From contig CALAIL010000048.1 in the NCBI GenBank assembly GCA_937923255.1, positions 1 through 64,000 of the forward strand: DNA of 64,000 bases, in the 5' to 3' direction. The DNA is from an uncultured Propionivibrio sp. Lineage in GTDB: Bacteria; Pseudomonadota; Gammaproteobacteria; Burkholderiales; Rhodocyclaceae. This document shows positions 48,573-57,966 of the stretch, piece by piece. The notes below the pieces were generated by a model, which saw only the letters and a list, made by a program, of their open reading frames with translations, made no database searches and was not told the origin of the DNA. A program made the position numbers and the translations under genes. Numbering within the stretch: position 1 is the first letter of the stretch; each line of letters starts with the position of its first letter.

Positions 48573-49293
48573 GTGGCACTCACGCCCTCTTCTACCGACG
48601 CATGGAAGAATCTGCAAAGCACACAAAATGGTTCGTTCTCGACCCGTGCCCGGCGTTATCGTCGTCTGCGCAATGCCGTGATCGGCAGCGAGCTCCCGCC
48701 TGACCATACCTTGTCCACAGCGGAGATCGCACGATAATTCCCAATGAACCGGCAACCATGCACAAAGCCTGCATCCAGTTAGCAGAAGAACGACAAGGGG
48801 TCATTCAACCGCAGCGCGGCACCTTCGTTGTCAAGATTTCCGTCGAGGACGTGCTCGACGCCTGCTTTGTTCGGGAAGCCATTAAAGTAGCCATCGTTGC
48901 CGATCTGGCGGCATTGGCCGCGCCCGCAGCGATACGCATGTTGCGGGAAATCCTGCGACAGCAGCGTCAGTTCCGGCATGGCCATAATGCCGAATTTCTG
49001 GCGTTCGATGAACAGTTCCAGCGTGCGCTGGTCCTGTCCGCGGGGGGCTACGCCTGGCGGACTATCGAAAACATCAAGGCGCAGATGGATCGCACCCGCT
49101 ACCTGAGCCTCGATAATGCGACGCCGATTCCTCTGCTGATCAAACGTACAAGCGGATTGTCGATGCGATCGAATCGGGCGATCCGGACGCGACATCCGCC
49201 GCCGTCCGCACGCACATGCAGCAAATCGTACAATCGCTGCCAGAAATTGCCCGGAAATTCCTGGATATGTTTGAATCGCGCAGAACAGCCTGA
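48573..49293 (+). pseudogene. Decayed GntR/FadR-type regulator
   Basis: Read across frames, this is a GntR regulator: winged helix (YRRLRNAVIGSELPPDHTLST ... RQP-HKACIQLAEE), then an FCD ligand domain ending EIARKFLDMFESRRTA at a stop at 49291-49293. Three lesions break it. TAA at 48735-48737 stands where CAA would fit. A base is missing near 48755-48757, between codons for RQP and HKA. A further frame change occurs around 49125-49145. It is divergent from manD, so it was probably the repressor of the manD-dlgD and ABC genes. Confidence 0.8.
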
Positions 49294-49310
49294 CGGCGCT
49301 GGATAGCGCA

Positions 49311-49494
49311 TCGCCGGAGAAGCGCCTGGAACCCCTTATAGACAGGGCTTCTCCAAGGGGATGCTTGGACCCCTTTGTAAACAGGGCATTTGGTGGGCAC
49401 CTGCCCGGAGATCCTTTATCCACGCGGGTTTCCGATAAGGTGGGCTGGAAATGCCCTATTCGCGCGGGTTTCCGAGCACCCGCCCTACCGGCCC
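49311..49494. repeat. Hairpin array C (~40-bp period)
   Basis: Modules start at 49345, 49384, 49426 and 49466, with linkers TTATAGACA, TTTGTAAACA, TTTATCCACGC and TATTCGCGC. Less regular than arrays A and B. It lies between the regulator pseudogene and the ankyrin gene, which converge. Confidence 0.8.
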
Positions 49495-49516
49495 TTTTCG
49501 TTAGTGGCGCCTGCGA

Positions 49517-50272
49517 TCAGGTTGGCGGAGCGGCGGCTTGTGGTTGCGGCTGCGCTTCGGGCTCTTTATCCTTGCCCGCGTCCTTGTCCTTGCCTGAGCG
49601 GGCGCCCGCCGCCCGGAGAAGCTCAATGGTTGCCCCGTTATTTTCGGCCTTTTGCGCCGCATCGATCGCCGTTTCCTGGCGCTGATCGGCAATCGATGGG
49701 TCAGCGTGATGCTTCAGCAACAGCTTGACGATATCTGTGTGTCCATAACGCGCAGCGAGGAAAAGCGGCGTCGCACCCGTTTCCGTTCTGGCATTGATGT
49801 TTGCACCCTTTTCTATCAGATATTCAACAACTTGCGGGTGATTGTTAAATGCCGCGTAAGCAAGCGGCGGCCACCCCGGAAAATCAATTCTTGCACCTGC
49901 CTCGGCGAGCCGCCGCACATATTCCAGCTTGCCGAGATAGGCGGCGATACTGATCGCTGTCTCGCCGCTACGATTGCGGAAATCCAGGCGCGGGCGCCGT
50001 TTCAGTAACGCATCGAATAATTCGGGCATATCTTCACGCACGGCCTGAATAAGCAGCGTATCCCCCTGGCGATCGACCGTATTGACATCCATGCCGCGTT
50101 TAAGCAGGTCGATGACATCGGACGTATTACGGCGAATCATCGCCGTTTCCATGTCTTCGTAAGCGCCTGCCTGCGCCGATAGCGGCAGCGCAGTCAGGCA
50201 CGACAGAAACAAGAAGCGCGCCAGACAGGATCGCGCGAGGGATGATGCGGCGGCGTAGCGAAATTGTTTCAT
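49517..50272 (-). CDS. Exported ankyrin-repeat protein
   Basis: A 251-residue protein with a signal peptide (LFLSCLTALPLSAQAGA) and five to six ankyrin repeats (about residues 40-215), the clearest being TGATPLFLAARYGHTDIVKLLLKHHADP. The tail is rich in Lys, Asp, Pro and Gln. Ankyrin repeats bind proteins; a periplasmic partner is likely but unknown. The ATG at 50272 overlaps the tatD stop by 4 nt, so the pair is coupled. Confidence 0.88.
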   Translation of the reverse strand: MKQFRYAAASSLARSCLARFLFLSCLTALPLSAQAGAYEDMETAMIRRNTSDVIDLLKRGMDVNTVDRQGDTLLIQAVREDMPELFDALLKRRPRLDFRNRSGETAISIAAYLGKLEYVRRLAEAGARIDFPGWPPLAYAAFNNHPQVVEYLIEKGANINARTETGATPLFLAARYGHTDIVKLLLKHHADPSIADQRQETAIDAAQKAENNGATIELLRAAGARSGKDKDAGKDKEPEAQPQPQAAAPPT

Positions 50273-51051
50273 GGCGTGATTTTCTTTCTGGCCGTAGGAA
50301 ACAGCCGGAAGCAATTATGGGTCGTGGCATGTGCTACTTCGTCAAAAGCGATATCACGCAAACGGGCGATTTCCTCGGCCACGTATCTGACGTAACCGGG
50401 TTGGTTGATCTTTCCACGATAAGGTACGGGAGCCAGATACGGCGAATCCGTTTCCACCAGCAGGCAATCGAGCGGCACTTTGCGGGCAACTTCTTTGACC
50501 TGCGCCGCATTCTTGAAGGTGACGATTCCAGAGAAGGAAAGGTAGAAGCCCAGATCGAGAAATTTTTGCGCCATTTCCCAACTCTCGGTAAAACAGTGCA
50601 TGACGCCCCCCGCTTCATTTGCCCGCTCCTCAACCAGCAGATGCAGAATATCTTCCGTCGCTTCGCGGTTATGGATCACCAGCGGTTTACCCAGCTCACG
50701 CGCGGCGCGGATATGCGTCCGAAAACGTTCGCGCTGCCATTCCGGGCGATCCTTGTGCCAGTAATAATCCAGGCCGGTTTCGCCGATGGCGACGACATCC
50801 GGATGTTGCGCCAGTTCGCACAACGCGGGCAAGGACGCTTCCTGAACGTCCGTATTTTCAGGATGTACGCCCACCGTCGCCAGCAGGTTCGGGTGGCGTT
50901 CGATCAGCGCCAGGATGCTGGGGAAATCTTCGATCGTCACGCCAACGCAAATGGCTCCGCCGACCCCATTTTTCGCCATTTCTGCAAAAATTTCTGCGTG
51001 TTTGCCAGCCAGATCGGGCAAATGGAGGTGGCAGTGCGAGTCAATCAGCAT
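50269..51051 (-). CDS. TatD-family metal-dependent hydrolase (YcfH-like)
   Basis: A 260-residue TIM-barrel nuclease. Metal ligands: DSHCHLH at the N-terminus, GETGLDYYWH (Glu about residue 91), the His of VIHNRE (about 125), HCF (about 150) and ETDSPYLAP (Asp about 202). YcfH-type TatD proteins lie near holB and tmk in many bacteria, as here. DNA or D-aminoacyl end-processing has been proposed for the family. Confidence 0.93.
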   Translation of the reverse strand: MLIDSHCHLHLPDLAGKHAEIFAEMAKNGVGGAICVGVTIEDFPSILALIERHPNLLATVGVHPENTDVQEASLPALCELAQHPDVVAIGETGLDYYWHKDRPEWQRERFRTHIRAARELGKPLVIHNREATEDILHLLVEERANEAGGVMHCFTESWEMAQKFLDLGFYLSFSGIVTFKNAAQVKEVARKVPLDCLLVETDSPYLAPVPYRGKINQPGYVRYVAEEIARLRDIAFDEVAHATTHNCFRLFPTARKKITP

Positions 51052-51109
51052 GCGGTCGCGGATGATACGTGTACAGAATTCAAATCTGTCGGGGCTATAC
51101 GCGACGACG

Positions 51110-51478
51110 CTACAGGGTATGCGTCGGGCGCGTCGATTGCATCACGCCGCCCAGCAGTCCTTCAATTTTTCGCTTGGCCTCCAAGCCGCTTTCGTCGTTC
51201 CTGAAATGCACGCCGATCCCCTGCGTCTTGCTGTTCTGCGCATCAGGCGGCGTGACCCAGACAACGGTGCCGGCAATTGGCAGGCGATCCGGGGAGTGCA
51301 TCAGCGTGAGGAACATATTGATCTCGTCGCCAATATTGTATTGGCGCGTCGTCGGAATGAAAATTCCCCCGTTCTTCAGAATCGGCATATACGCCGCATA
51401 TAGCGCGGACTTTGAATTGATGTTCAGCGAAAGAACCTTGGAACGCGGACTCGAAAGATTTGCAGAACTGGTCGCCAT
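51110..51478 (-). CDS. pilZ: PilZ-domain protein (type IV pilus)
   Basis: A 122-residue small PilZ-fold protein with ALYAAYMPILKNGGIFIPT and GTVVWVTPPDAQNSKTQGIGVHF. It lacks the classic c-di-GMP RxxxR motif at its N-terminus, like the P. aeruginosa PilZ that aids pilus biogenesis without binding the nucleotide. The place behind holB is the usual one. FimV in this window is another pilus-related factor. Confidence 0.9.
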   Translation of the reverse strand: MATSSANLSSPRSKVLSLNINSKSALYAAYMPILKNGGIFIPTTRQYNIGDEINMFLTLMHSPDRLPIAGTVVWVTPPDAQNSKTQGIGVHFRNDESGLEAKRKIEGLLGGVMQSTRPTHTL

Positions 51479-51496
51479 GAATAATCTCGGATGTTT

Positions 51497-52570
51497 TCAG
51501 GAAGGGGTGAACGTCGCCGCGTAATTTAGGAAAAACGCCTCAAGAAACAGGCGACTATTCACGGGTTGCTCACATTGCATACGGTATTGTAGCGCTTTCC
51601 GCTGGAATGCCAACAGCCGGAAGGCATCCGTTGTCCGCGCCAGGCGTTCGAGCGTTGCCGCTTGCGCGACGAAATAGCGCGGTGTCTGCGCAAGGCCGAC
51701 CAGCGCGAGATCAAGCAGCCATTTCTGCATCCAGTCGATTAAACGCTTCAGCGGCAAGGGGCGTTTGTCCGCTTTAACAACCTTGTCGAGCGCCGCCGCC
51801 GCCGCAAGCGGGTCAAAAGCCGATGCGTGCGTGATTTCAGCCAACAGCGCGTCGAGTAGCACCCGTTCTTCACAGGATCCCAGACGCGCTGCCAACAAGG
51901 GAGAGCCGCCGGCCAGTGCCAGCCAGCGCTCGCCATCCTGTACGCCCGACTGCCGCAGCCAGGCAAGCGCCCGATCGGTAGCGGGCAGCGGCACCGATAA
52001 CACCTGGCAGCGGCTGCGAATCGTCGGCAGCAGCCGTTCGGATTCGTCGCTCACCAGAATGAACAGCGTGCCCGATGCGGGTTCTTCCAGCGATTTGAGC
52101 AAGGCGTTGGCTGTCGCCCGGTTCATGGCCTCGGCAGGATAAATGAGTACAATGCGGCGACCGTGGCGATGCGTACCGATACGCAGAAAATCATCAAGTG
52201 CGCGTACCTGATCAATCGTGATCTGCTGTCCGGGCGACTTTTTTCTAACACCGTTTGAAGTGTTGGGCGCAGTGTCGGCCGCCACGCCGGATACATTGCC
52301 GGCATCCGCCGCTTCGCTGGCAAAGATTTCTGGTTGCAGCAAGCGAAAATCGGGATGATTGCCCTGCGCCAGCCAGCCGCAAGCAGGGCATTGGCCGCAG
52401 GCATCATGCGTCGGTGTTAGTTGTTCACACAACAGCGATTTGGTAAAACGACGCGCCAGCTCAAACTTGCCGATACCGCGCTGACCGGCCAACAATAAGG
52501 CATGCGGCAGACGCTCTCGCCAGGCATCGAGTGTGCCCCACACTTCAGCATGCAGGTCGGTTATATCCAT
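51497..52570 (-). CDS. holB: DNA polymerase III delta' subunit
   Basis: A 357-residue clamp-loader subunit. It has the non-hydrolysing P-loop AGQRGIGKFELA (about residue 29), the zinc module CGQCPACG with an earlier Cys, and the SRC-like motif TIRSRCQVLSVPL (about residue 170). The ATG at 52570 (MDITDLHAEV) is preferred to an upstream TTG. A 139-nt AT-rich spacer separates it from tmk. Confidence 0.93.
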   Translation of the reverse strand: MDITDLHAEVWGTLDAWRERLPHALLLAGQRGIGKFELARRFTKSLLCEQLTPTHDACGQCPACGWLAQGNHPDFRLLQPEIFASEAADAGNVSGVAADTAPNTSNGVRKKSPGQQITIDQVRALDDFLRIGTHRHGRRIVLIYPAEAMNRATANALLKSLEEPASGTLFILVSDESERLLPTIRSRCQVLSVPLPATDRALAWLRQSGVQDGERWLALAGGSPLLAARLGSCEERVLLDALLAEITHASAFDPLAAAAALDKVVKADKRPLPLKRLIDWMQKWLLDLALVGLAQTPRYFVAQAATLERLARTTDAFRLLAFQRKALQYRMQCEQPVNSRLFLEAFFLNYAATFTPS

Positions 52571-52709
52571 AACAATTATCAATCAATAGCTTAAAAATTA
52601 TTTTTAATTAAATACTTTAAGTTAAAAGAAAATAGATCAGAAATTATTGGAAGATTGAGAATTGAAAAATCACGATGATAATCAGCAATCAAAAATTTAT
52701 AAAAACTAT
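52571..52709. other. Very AT-rich spacer inside the tmk-holB unit
   Basis: About four fifths A/T by eye, in contrast to both flanking genes, which normally abut or overlap. No gene or clear terminator is seen. It could hold a promoter for holB or be an insertion remnant. Confidence 0.6.
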
Positions 52710-53354
52710 TTATAAACATAATGATAAAAGCTTTTCATCAAGTATTTTCTCAGACTCTTCCCTGGCACGGCCACTGTCAATGACAAAAATGCGCCCTGCT
52801 TGGGCGGCAGCACGTTCAAGGTACGCTGCACGCACGCGCGCATGGAAATCGCGTTTTTCCTGCTCGAAACGGTCAAGCGCCCTGCCTTGCGCTGCAATCC
52901 GCTGCCCGGCAACGTCGGGAGACACATCAAACAAAAAGGTCAGATCGGGTTGTCGATGCGGATGCGTCCATCGCTCCAGTTCAAAGAGCTTTGCCGCATC
53001 GAGACCACGGCCGCCTCCCTGGTAAGCATAGCTGGCATCGCTAAAACGGTCGCAAACCACCCAATCACCGCGCGCCAGCGCCGGTTCGATAACCTGCGCC
53101 AGATGCTCCCGGCGCGCGGCAAACATCAGCAATGCCTCGGTTTCTGGGTGCATCGTCTCATGCAGCAACAGTTCACGCAGTTTTTCACCCAACGATGTGC
53201 CGCCCGGTTCGCGGCTGATGACAACGCGCTTGCCGCACTGCCGCAGCAGTTCTGCGGCATGCGCGATGCAGGTGCTCTTGCCGGCGCCGTCGATTCCTTC
53301 AAAGGTAATGAATTTGCCTTGCGGTTCTCCGTGTTTTTGCTGCATCTGGCTCAT
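52710..53354 (-). CDS. tmk: Thymidylate kinase
   Basis: A 214-residue P-loop kinase making dTDP. P-loop [11 protein letters not shown] (about residue 18), DR[FY] motif in [17 protein letters not shown] (about residues 99-115) and a lid region near residue 155. The last residues ([12 protein letters not shown]) extend into AT-rich DNA and may be a changed C-terminus. Its start overlaps the mltG stop by 4 nt. Confidence 0.95.
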   Translation of the reverse strand: MSQMQQKHGEPQGKFITFEGIDGAGKSTCIAHAAELLRQCGKRVVISREPGGTSLGEKLRELLLHETMHPETEALLMFAARREHLAQVIEPALARGDWVVCDRFSDASYAYQGGGRGLDAAKLFELERWTHPHRQPDLTFLFDVSPDVAGQRIAAQGRALDRFEQEKRDFHARVRAAYLERAAAQAGRIFVIDSGRAREESEKILDEKLLSLCL

Positions 53355-54406
53355 GGCTTCCCTTCATCACTCCCCTGCTGCGCCGGTGCCGACGGCACTT
53401 CACGCCGTCCACGCTGATAGCGGTTGACGGCTTGACTGTGCTCCTCGAGCGTCTGCGAAAAATGGCTGGAGCCATCGCCGCGTGCGACGAAGTACAGCGC
53501 CGGATCGTCCTCCGGATGCAGCGCTGCGCGCAGGGATGCCAGCCCCGGCATGGCGATCGGCGTCGGCGGCAGACCGGGACGGGTATAGGTGTTATATGGC
53601 GTATCGGCCATCAGGTCGCGCTTGCGCAGGTTGCCGTCAAACGCTTCGCCCAGGCCATAAATGACGCTGGGGTCGGTTTGCAGCAGCATGTTCCGGCGCA
53701 GACGGTTGACGAAAACGGCCGCGATCATTGGTCGATCCGCATCGCGCCCGGTTTCTTTTTCGATGATCGAGGCCATCACGAGCGCCTGTGCTGCATTGGT
53801 ATAAGGTAATCCCGCATCGCGTTCAGCCCATTCGCGCGCCAAATGACGCTGCATGGCATGGTAGGCGCGCGTCAGGATATCGATATCACGGCTCTGCTTT
53901 GAGAATCGGTAGGTATCCGGAAAAAAACTGCCCTCTGCCGATGTTTCCGGCGCGCCGACACGGCGCATGATTTCGGCCTCCGGCAAACCTTGTGTTTCGT
54001 GACGAATATCCGGATGCGCGTTCAGCTTCTCGCGCAACTGACGGAAGGTGATGCCTTCGACGAATGTAATTTCAGCCATCAACACATCGCCGCGCGTCAG
54101 TTTGTCCAGCAGCTCCAGGGCATTGATTCCACGGGAGATTTCATAATTCCCCGCCTTGATGGCGGCTTCGGCGCGTCTAAATTTGCCCAGTGCGGTAAAC
54201 ACACGTGGCTCGATGCCGACACCGGCGGCACGGATGTCCTGCGCCGCGCGCCATAGACTGCTGCCGGGCGACACCTGGAATTCGACCCGCTCACTCGGTA
54301 GCGACAAGGGTGAAGTCACGTACCAATAGAGGGCGCTGCCTGCAAGCACGCCGATCATGACGCCCGACATGCACAGCTTCAACAGGAATTTGAGAAATTT
54401 CAGCAT
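53351..54406 (-). CDS. mltG: Endolytic murein transglycosylase
   Basis: A 351-residue inner-membrane YceG-family enzyme that cuts nascent glycan strands and so sets their length. One membrane segment near residues 9-30, a LysM-like region ([14 protein letters not shown]), and the catalytic Glu in ASIIEKETG (about residue 226), followed by [21 protein letters not shown]. The ATG at 54406 was chosen because earlier in-frame residues precede the membrane helix without similarity. Divergent from ygfZ. Confidence 0.95.
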   Translation of the reverse strand: MLKFLKFLLKLCMSGVMIGVLAGSALYWYVTSPLSLPSERVEFQVSPGSSLWRAAQDIRAAGVGIEPRVFTALGKFRRAEAAIKAGNYEISRGINALELLDKLTRGDVLMAEITFVEGITFRQLREKLNAHPDIRHETQGLPEAEIMRRVGAPETSAEGSFFPDTYRFSKQSRDIDILTRAYHAMQRHLAREWAERDAGLPYTNAAQALVMASIIEKETGRDADRPMIAAVFVNRLRRNMLLQTDPSVIYGLGEAFDGNLRKRDLMADTPYNTYTRPGLPPTPIAMPGLASLRAALHPEDDPALYFVARGDGSSHFSQTLEEHSQAVNRYQRGRREVPSAPAQQGSDEGKP

Positions 54407-54646
54407 GTGATCAAACCGGCATTGATAGGCCAAAAAAGTAGCGAAAAATGGTGAACACAGATGGCAAAGCGAATCGTTTTTGCTGCGTTAGAAACATTGA
54501 CAGCGGCGCTATGATAGCCGAAAGGTTCTCCGCGAGACACGCCGCACCGGACGAAGCCGCATGGAACCGACGGCGGGCGCTCCAGTCGAAATTGAAAAGC
54601 ATGGGGGATTCTTCCCGCCTCCCGATTCCATACCGAAGGAAAACCG

Positions 54647-55819
54647 ATGAACACCGAAAGCCTTACGAAAACTCCCATGAACATGACGGATAACGCCCCA
54701 ACCGACACACAGCCCAATCCGGAATGGCTCGCTTTTTTGCGGACACGCGGCGCGCGCGAAAATGGAGCGCAGATTGCGGATTTTGGCCAACCAGCAGAAG
54801 AACTGGCAGAGCTGACGGCCGCACGCCACGACACTCTGCTGGTTCCACTCACCCATCTTGCTCTACTCGACTGCACGGGCGAGGACGCGCAAAGTTTTCT
54901 GCAAAATCTGACGACGAACGATGCGGCGCACCTGCCTGCCGACGGCGCACAGCATTCGGCCTGGTGTTCGCCGCAAGGGCGCATGCTGGCCAGCTTCATC
55001 CTTTACCGTCAGGGCGCCGGTTTCCGCGCCCTGCTCGCTGCCGACCTGTGCTCGGCCACGCTGACCGGGTTACGGAAATACATCCTGCGCGCGAAAGTCC
55101 GGCTTAATGCACTATCTGGCAGCCACGTCCTGTTGGGACTGGCCGGCACGCAGACAGAAGCCGCGCTGCACGCTGCCGGCCTTGCCCTGCCCAACCGGCC
55201 CATGACGACGATTGCCGGCGCAACGGCCACGGTCATCCGCCTCGGTGACATCGACGGCACGAACAGCGCTCATGACAGCCATGACGCCGCTGATGTGAAA
55301 TGGCCACGCTGCATCATTGCCGCCGAAACCACTGCCGCACCTGCGCTGTTTGATGCGTTGGCCGGAAGCGCCCGTCCTGCGGGCATTTCCGCCTGGCAGC
55401 GTCTCGACGTGCAAACGGGCGTGGCCTGGATTACCGCCGCGATGCGGGATGCCTTTGTGCCGCAGATGCTCGCCTTCGACAAAATCGGCGGCGTCAGCTT
55501 CAACAAAGGCTGCTACCCGGGGCAGGAAATCATTGCCCGCGCGCACTATCTCGGCAAGGTCAAGCGCAGCCTTTATCGTTTGCACAGCGAAACACCGCTT
55601 TCGGCGGGCGAAGCCATTTACCCGACCGACAGCCTGGAAACCTGTGGCACCGTTGTGCAGGCCGCGCCAGATGGCCAAGGGCATTCCGGTTACATTGCGC
55701 TCGCCGTAATCAAAGACAGCGTTGCGCAGGCTGCGCAGTCCGCTGTGGCGTCACTGACCGCGGCAGGTAAGCTGATTGATGTGGTCGAAACCGTCGTAGA
55801 TGAATCAACATCCGCATAA
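54647..55819 (+). CDS. ygfZ: Folate-binding YgfZ protein
   Basis: A 390-residue GcvT-like protein. The diagnostic KGCYPGQE motif (about residue 288) contains the Cys needed for function. YgfZ helps assembly or repair of some iron-sulfur enzymes, such as MiaB, using folate. The first 20 residues are not conserved, so the true start may be the Met at residue 11 or 13. An 11-bp dyad (CAGCC / GGCTG, 55833-55848) follows the stop. Confidence 0.92.
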   Translation: MNTESLTKTPMNMTDNAPTDTQPNPEWLAFLRTRGARENGAQIADFGQPAEELAELTAARHDTLLVPLTHLALLDCTGEDAQSFLQNLTTNDAAHLPADGAQHSAWCSPQGRMLASFILYRQGAGFRALLAADLCSATLTGLRKYILRAKVRLNALSGSHVLLGLAGTQTEAALHAAGLALPNRPMTTIAGATATVIRLGDIDGTNSAHDSHDAADVKWPRCIIAAETTAAPALFDALAGSARPAGISAWQRLDVQTGVAWITAAMRDAFVPQMLAFDKIGGVSFNKGCYPGQEIIARAHYLGKVKRSLYRLHSETPLSAGEAIYPTDSLETCGTVVQAAPDGQGHSGYIALAVIKDSVAQAAQSAVASLTAAGKLIDVVETVVDESTSA

Positions 55820-56430
55820 AACCGCCGCAAAACAGCCAATATCGGCTGCCCTCTTCCTTGCCCGAATCCAAATCTGAAAACGACTCACCAGAAACCGCAT
55901 GCCCTCGGCTTTGCCCATGTGCCTGATGCTGATGACCCGGCAAGCGCGCGTATCTCCCGGCAAGCGCACTGGCAGCCGCTCACCGTGACGCATTTTATGA
56001 CCCGCTCATTACGCTCATTACGTCTGCCGCCTTCTGCCCGGATGCTCTTCAAATCCTCGCTGGCAGCTGGCTGAACACCATGCACAACGCCCGTCGCAGC
56101 CTTGACAAACGGTCGTGATTACCATCTATTGCAACACGGCGATACGTCTTTGCTCAGCGTGCAGGTAATCTGCGCGTTGAAGGCCAATTGGCGCTTTAGC
56201 TTTCCGGGCGACCATGCTTGCACGGACCCAGCATAGGCCAGATCGCCCTGAAGCCCCCCGTATTGGCGGGCTTTTCAACCACAGATTAGCGATGTCCTGG
56301 CTTCAGCGGTCCGCCACCCAAGGCGTTTTTGCGCGTACACTGGTGTCTTCACCGGGAAATCCGCCAAAAAGCTTGCCACGTTCTTGGGATTGCCGGCCGG
56401 CAGCATCACGCCTGATGAGAGTGTAAGCGC
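55820..56430. other. 610-nt gap, possibly a gene remnant
   Basis: No intact gene. Short frames break repeatedly and show no family I recognise. TTGACA (56102-56107) and TCTATT (56125-56130), spaced 17 nt, form a possible promoter about 300 nt before the flavoprotein gene. Confidence 0.4.
56102..56130 (+). promoter_or_regulatory. Possible promoter of the flavoprotein-DegT unit
   Basis: A perfect -35 box TTGACA with a 17-nt spacer and a four-of-six -10 box TCTATT. It is the best candidate upstream of the three-gene unit, but leaves a 5' leader near 290 nt in which I see no structure. Confidence 0.4.
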
Positions 56431-57966
56431 ATGACACGTCAGCAACAGTGGGAACGACTTCAGGAAGAAACCGATTTCGATGTCGCCATTCTTGGCGGCG
56501 GTGTCAATGGCGCTTGCCTGTATGACACGCTTTGCCGCCATCGTTATAAGGTTCTGCTGATTGAACGCGGCGATTTTGCTTCCGGATCGAGCCAGTCCTC
56601 CGGGATGATGGTCTGGGGCGGCCTGCTTTACCTGAAAAATTTTGATTTTTCCACGGTTTTGCAGCTCTCCCGCGACCGCGACCGGATGATTGCCCAGAAA
56701 GCAGGCTGGATGAAGCCGACCATGATGCGTCTCATTTCCTCGGCCAAAGATCGGCGTGCTGCGTGGTGGCTGTATTCCGGGCTATGGTTTTACTGGCTGA
56801 TGGGTGTAGGCCGTCGACACAGGCCGTACATTGAGGCGGCTTTTCCCGAAATGGCGATGCTTCGTCCCGGTGTGGCGCAAAAATCGCTGTGTTATGAGGA
56901 GGCTTTCCTCAATGAATCGGATGCACGCTTCGTTTTTCGCTGGATTTCCGCGCAACGTGCCCCCGGCCAGATTGTCCTCAATTATTGCTACGCTCAGGGA
57001 AGCTACACGGCCAAAGAAAAACGGTGGCACCTGGAACTGACCGATGCTTTGTCGGCCAGCACGCATAAAATCCGGGCGGCAATGGTCGTCAACTGCGCCG
57101 GGGTCTGGACAGATCGGGTTAACGTCGAGTTCGGCATCGACTCCCCTTTCCGTCACGTCTTGAGTAAAGGCGTGTATCTGGGGCTTCCCCGCTCCGGGGA
57201 ACATCATTCTTCCCTGTTTTTTGAGCTTAACGATCAGGATGATGTAATTACGCATGTGCCGTGGGGGCCAATTGCCCTGTGGGGGCCGACCGAAACGCCC
57301 GTACAGAGCATTGAGGAAGGCTTTTTCACAACCCGCGAAGACATCGACTTTCTCTTGGAGCAATACGCCTTGCGTTACCGTGAGCCGATCGGCACCGGCG
57401 ATGTTGTCTCGGTGCGCTGCGGCATACGGCCTTTAGTGGTGGATAAATCGTACACGCTGGATTGCTATCCGCTGGATCTGTCGCGTCGGCAAGAAATCGT
57501 CCAGCATCATGACAAGCCCTGGATTTCCTGTTATGGCGGAAAACTCACCGGCTGCATGCATATGGCAGAAATGGCGCTGCAGCGCATCAAACGCTCGGTT
57601 GCACCGACGGGAGAAGCCCGCAACGGTGTTCCGGACGGAGAGATGTATGTCCGGCAAACCCGCTTCCCATGCATCGACCAGCCGGTTGTCTCGCCAGCCT
57701 GGAGTGTTGAACATGAACAATGTTGCACCTTGGAGGACTACTTGCGGCGCAGAACCAATATCGCACAATGGACGGCATGCGGCGGTCTGGGCAAAAATGA
57801 TGCGTATGCCAGGATACTCAGAGACATTGCGCTCGAAATTGCCGGCGGCGAGGCTCAACGCGCTGCACGGCTATTTGACGATTACCGCAAAAAGATGATG
57901 AATAGTCTGTCCCCCCTGTTCGCCGAATCAAAAACCCCTGAGACTGTATCGAGGCACATCCAATGA
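56431..57966 (+). CDS. GlpD-like FAD-dependent oxidoreductase with altered active site
   Basis: A 511-residue flavoprotein of the glycerol-3-phosphate dehydrogenase family. The FAD loop is ILGGGVNGA (about residues 20-28) and the acidic residue of ERGD ends strand 2. The C-terminal domain (EDYLRRRTNIAQWT ... GLGKNDAYARIL) is that of GlpD. In GlpD the GGLRYLE motif has an Arg that contacts the substrate phosphate; here it reads GGLLYLKN with Leu66. The later Arg of IRPL and the Lys of GGKLT remain, but the following TTYR is TGCM. A substrate other than glycerol 3-phosphate is therefore likely. It overlaps the aminotransferase by 4 nt. Confidence 0.82.
   Translation: MTRQQQWERLQEETDFDVAILGGGVNGACLYDTLCRHRYKVLLIERGDFASGSSQSSGMMVWGGLLYLKNFDFSTVLQLSRDRDRMIAQKAGWMKPTMMRLISSAKDRRAAWWLYSGLWFYWLMGVGRRHRPYIEAAFPEMAMLRPGVAQKSLCYEEAFLNESDARFVFRWISAQRAPGQIVLNYCYAQGSYTAKEKRWHLELTDALSASTHKIRAAMVVNCAGVWTDRVNVEFGIDSPFRHVLSKGVYLGLPRSGEHHSSLFFELNDQDDVITHVPWGPIALWGPTETPVQSIEEGFFTTREDIDFLLEQYALRYREPIGTGDVVSVRCGIRPLVVDKSYTLDCYPLDLSRRQEIVQHHDKPWISCYGGKLTGCMHMAEMALQRIKRSVAPTGEARNGVPDGEMYVRQTRFPCIDQPVVSPAWSVEHEQCCTLEDYLRRRTNIAQWTACGGLGKNDAYARILRDIALEIAGGEAQRAARLFDDYRKKMMNSLSPLFAESKTPETVSRHIQ

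Noticed and set aside
50242-51204. 320-residue frame opposite tatD
   Set aside because: Lies antisense to a clear TatD protein with intact metal motifs; no family resemblance of its own.
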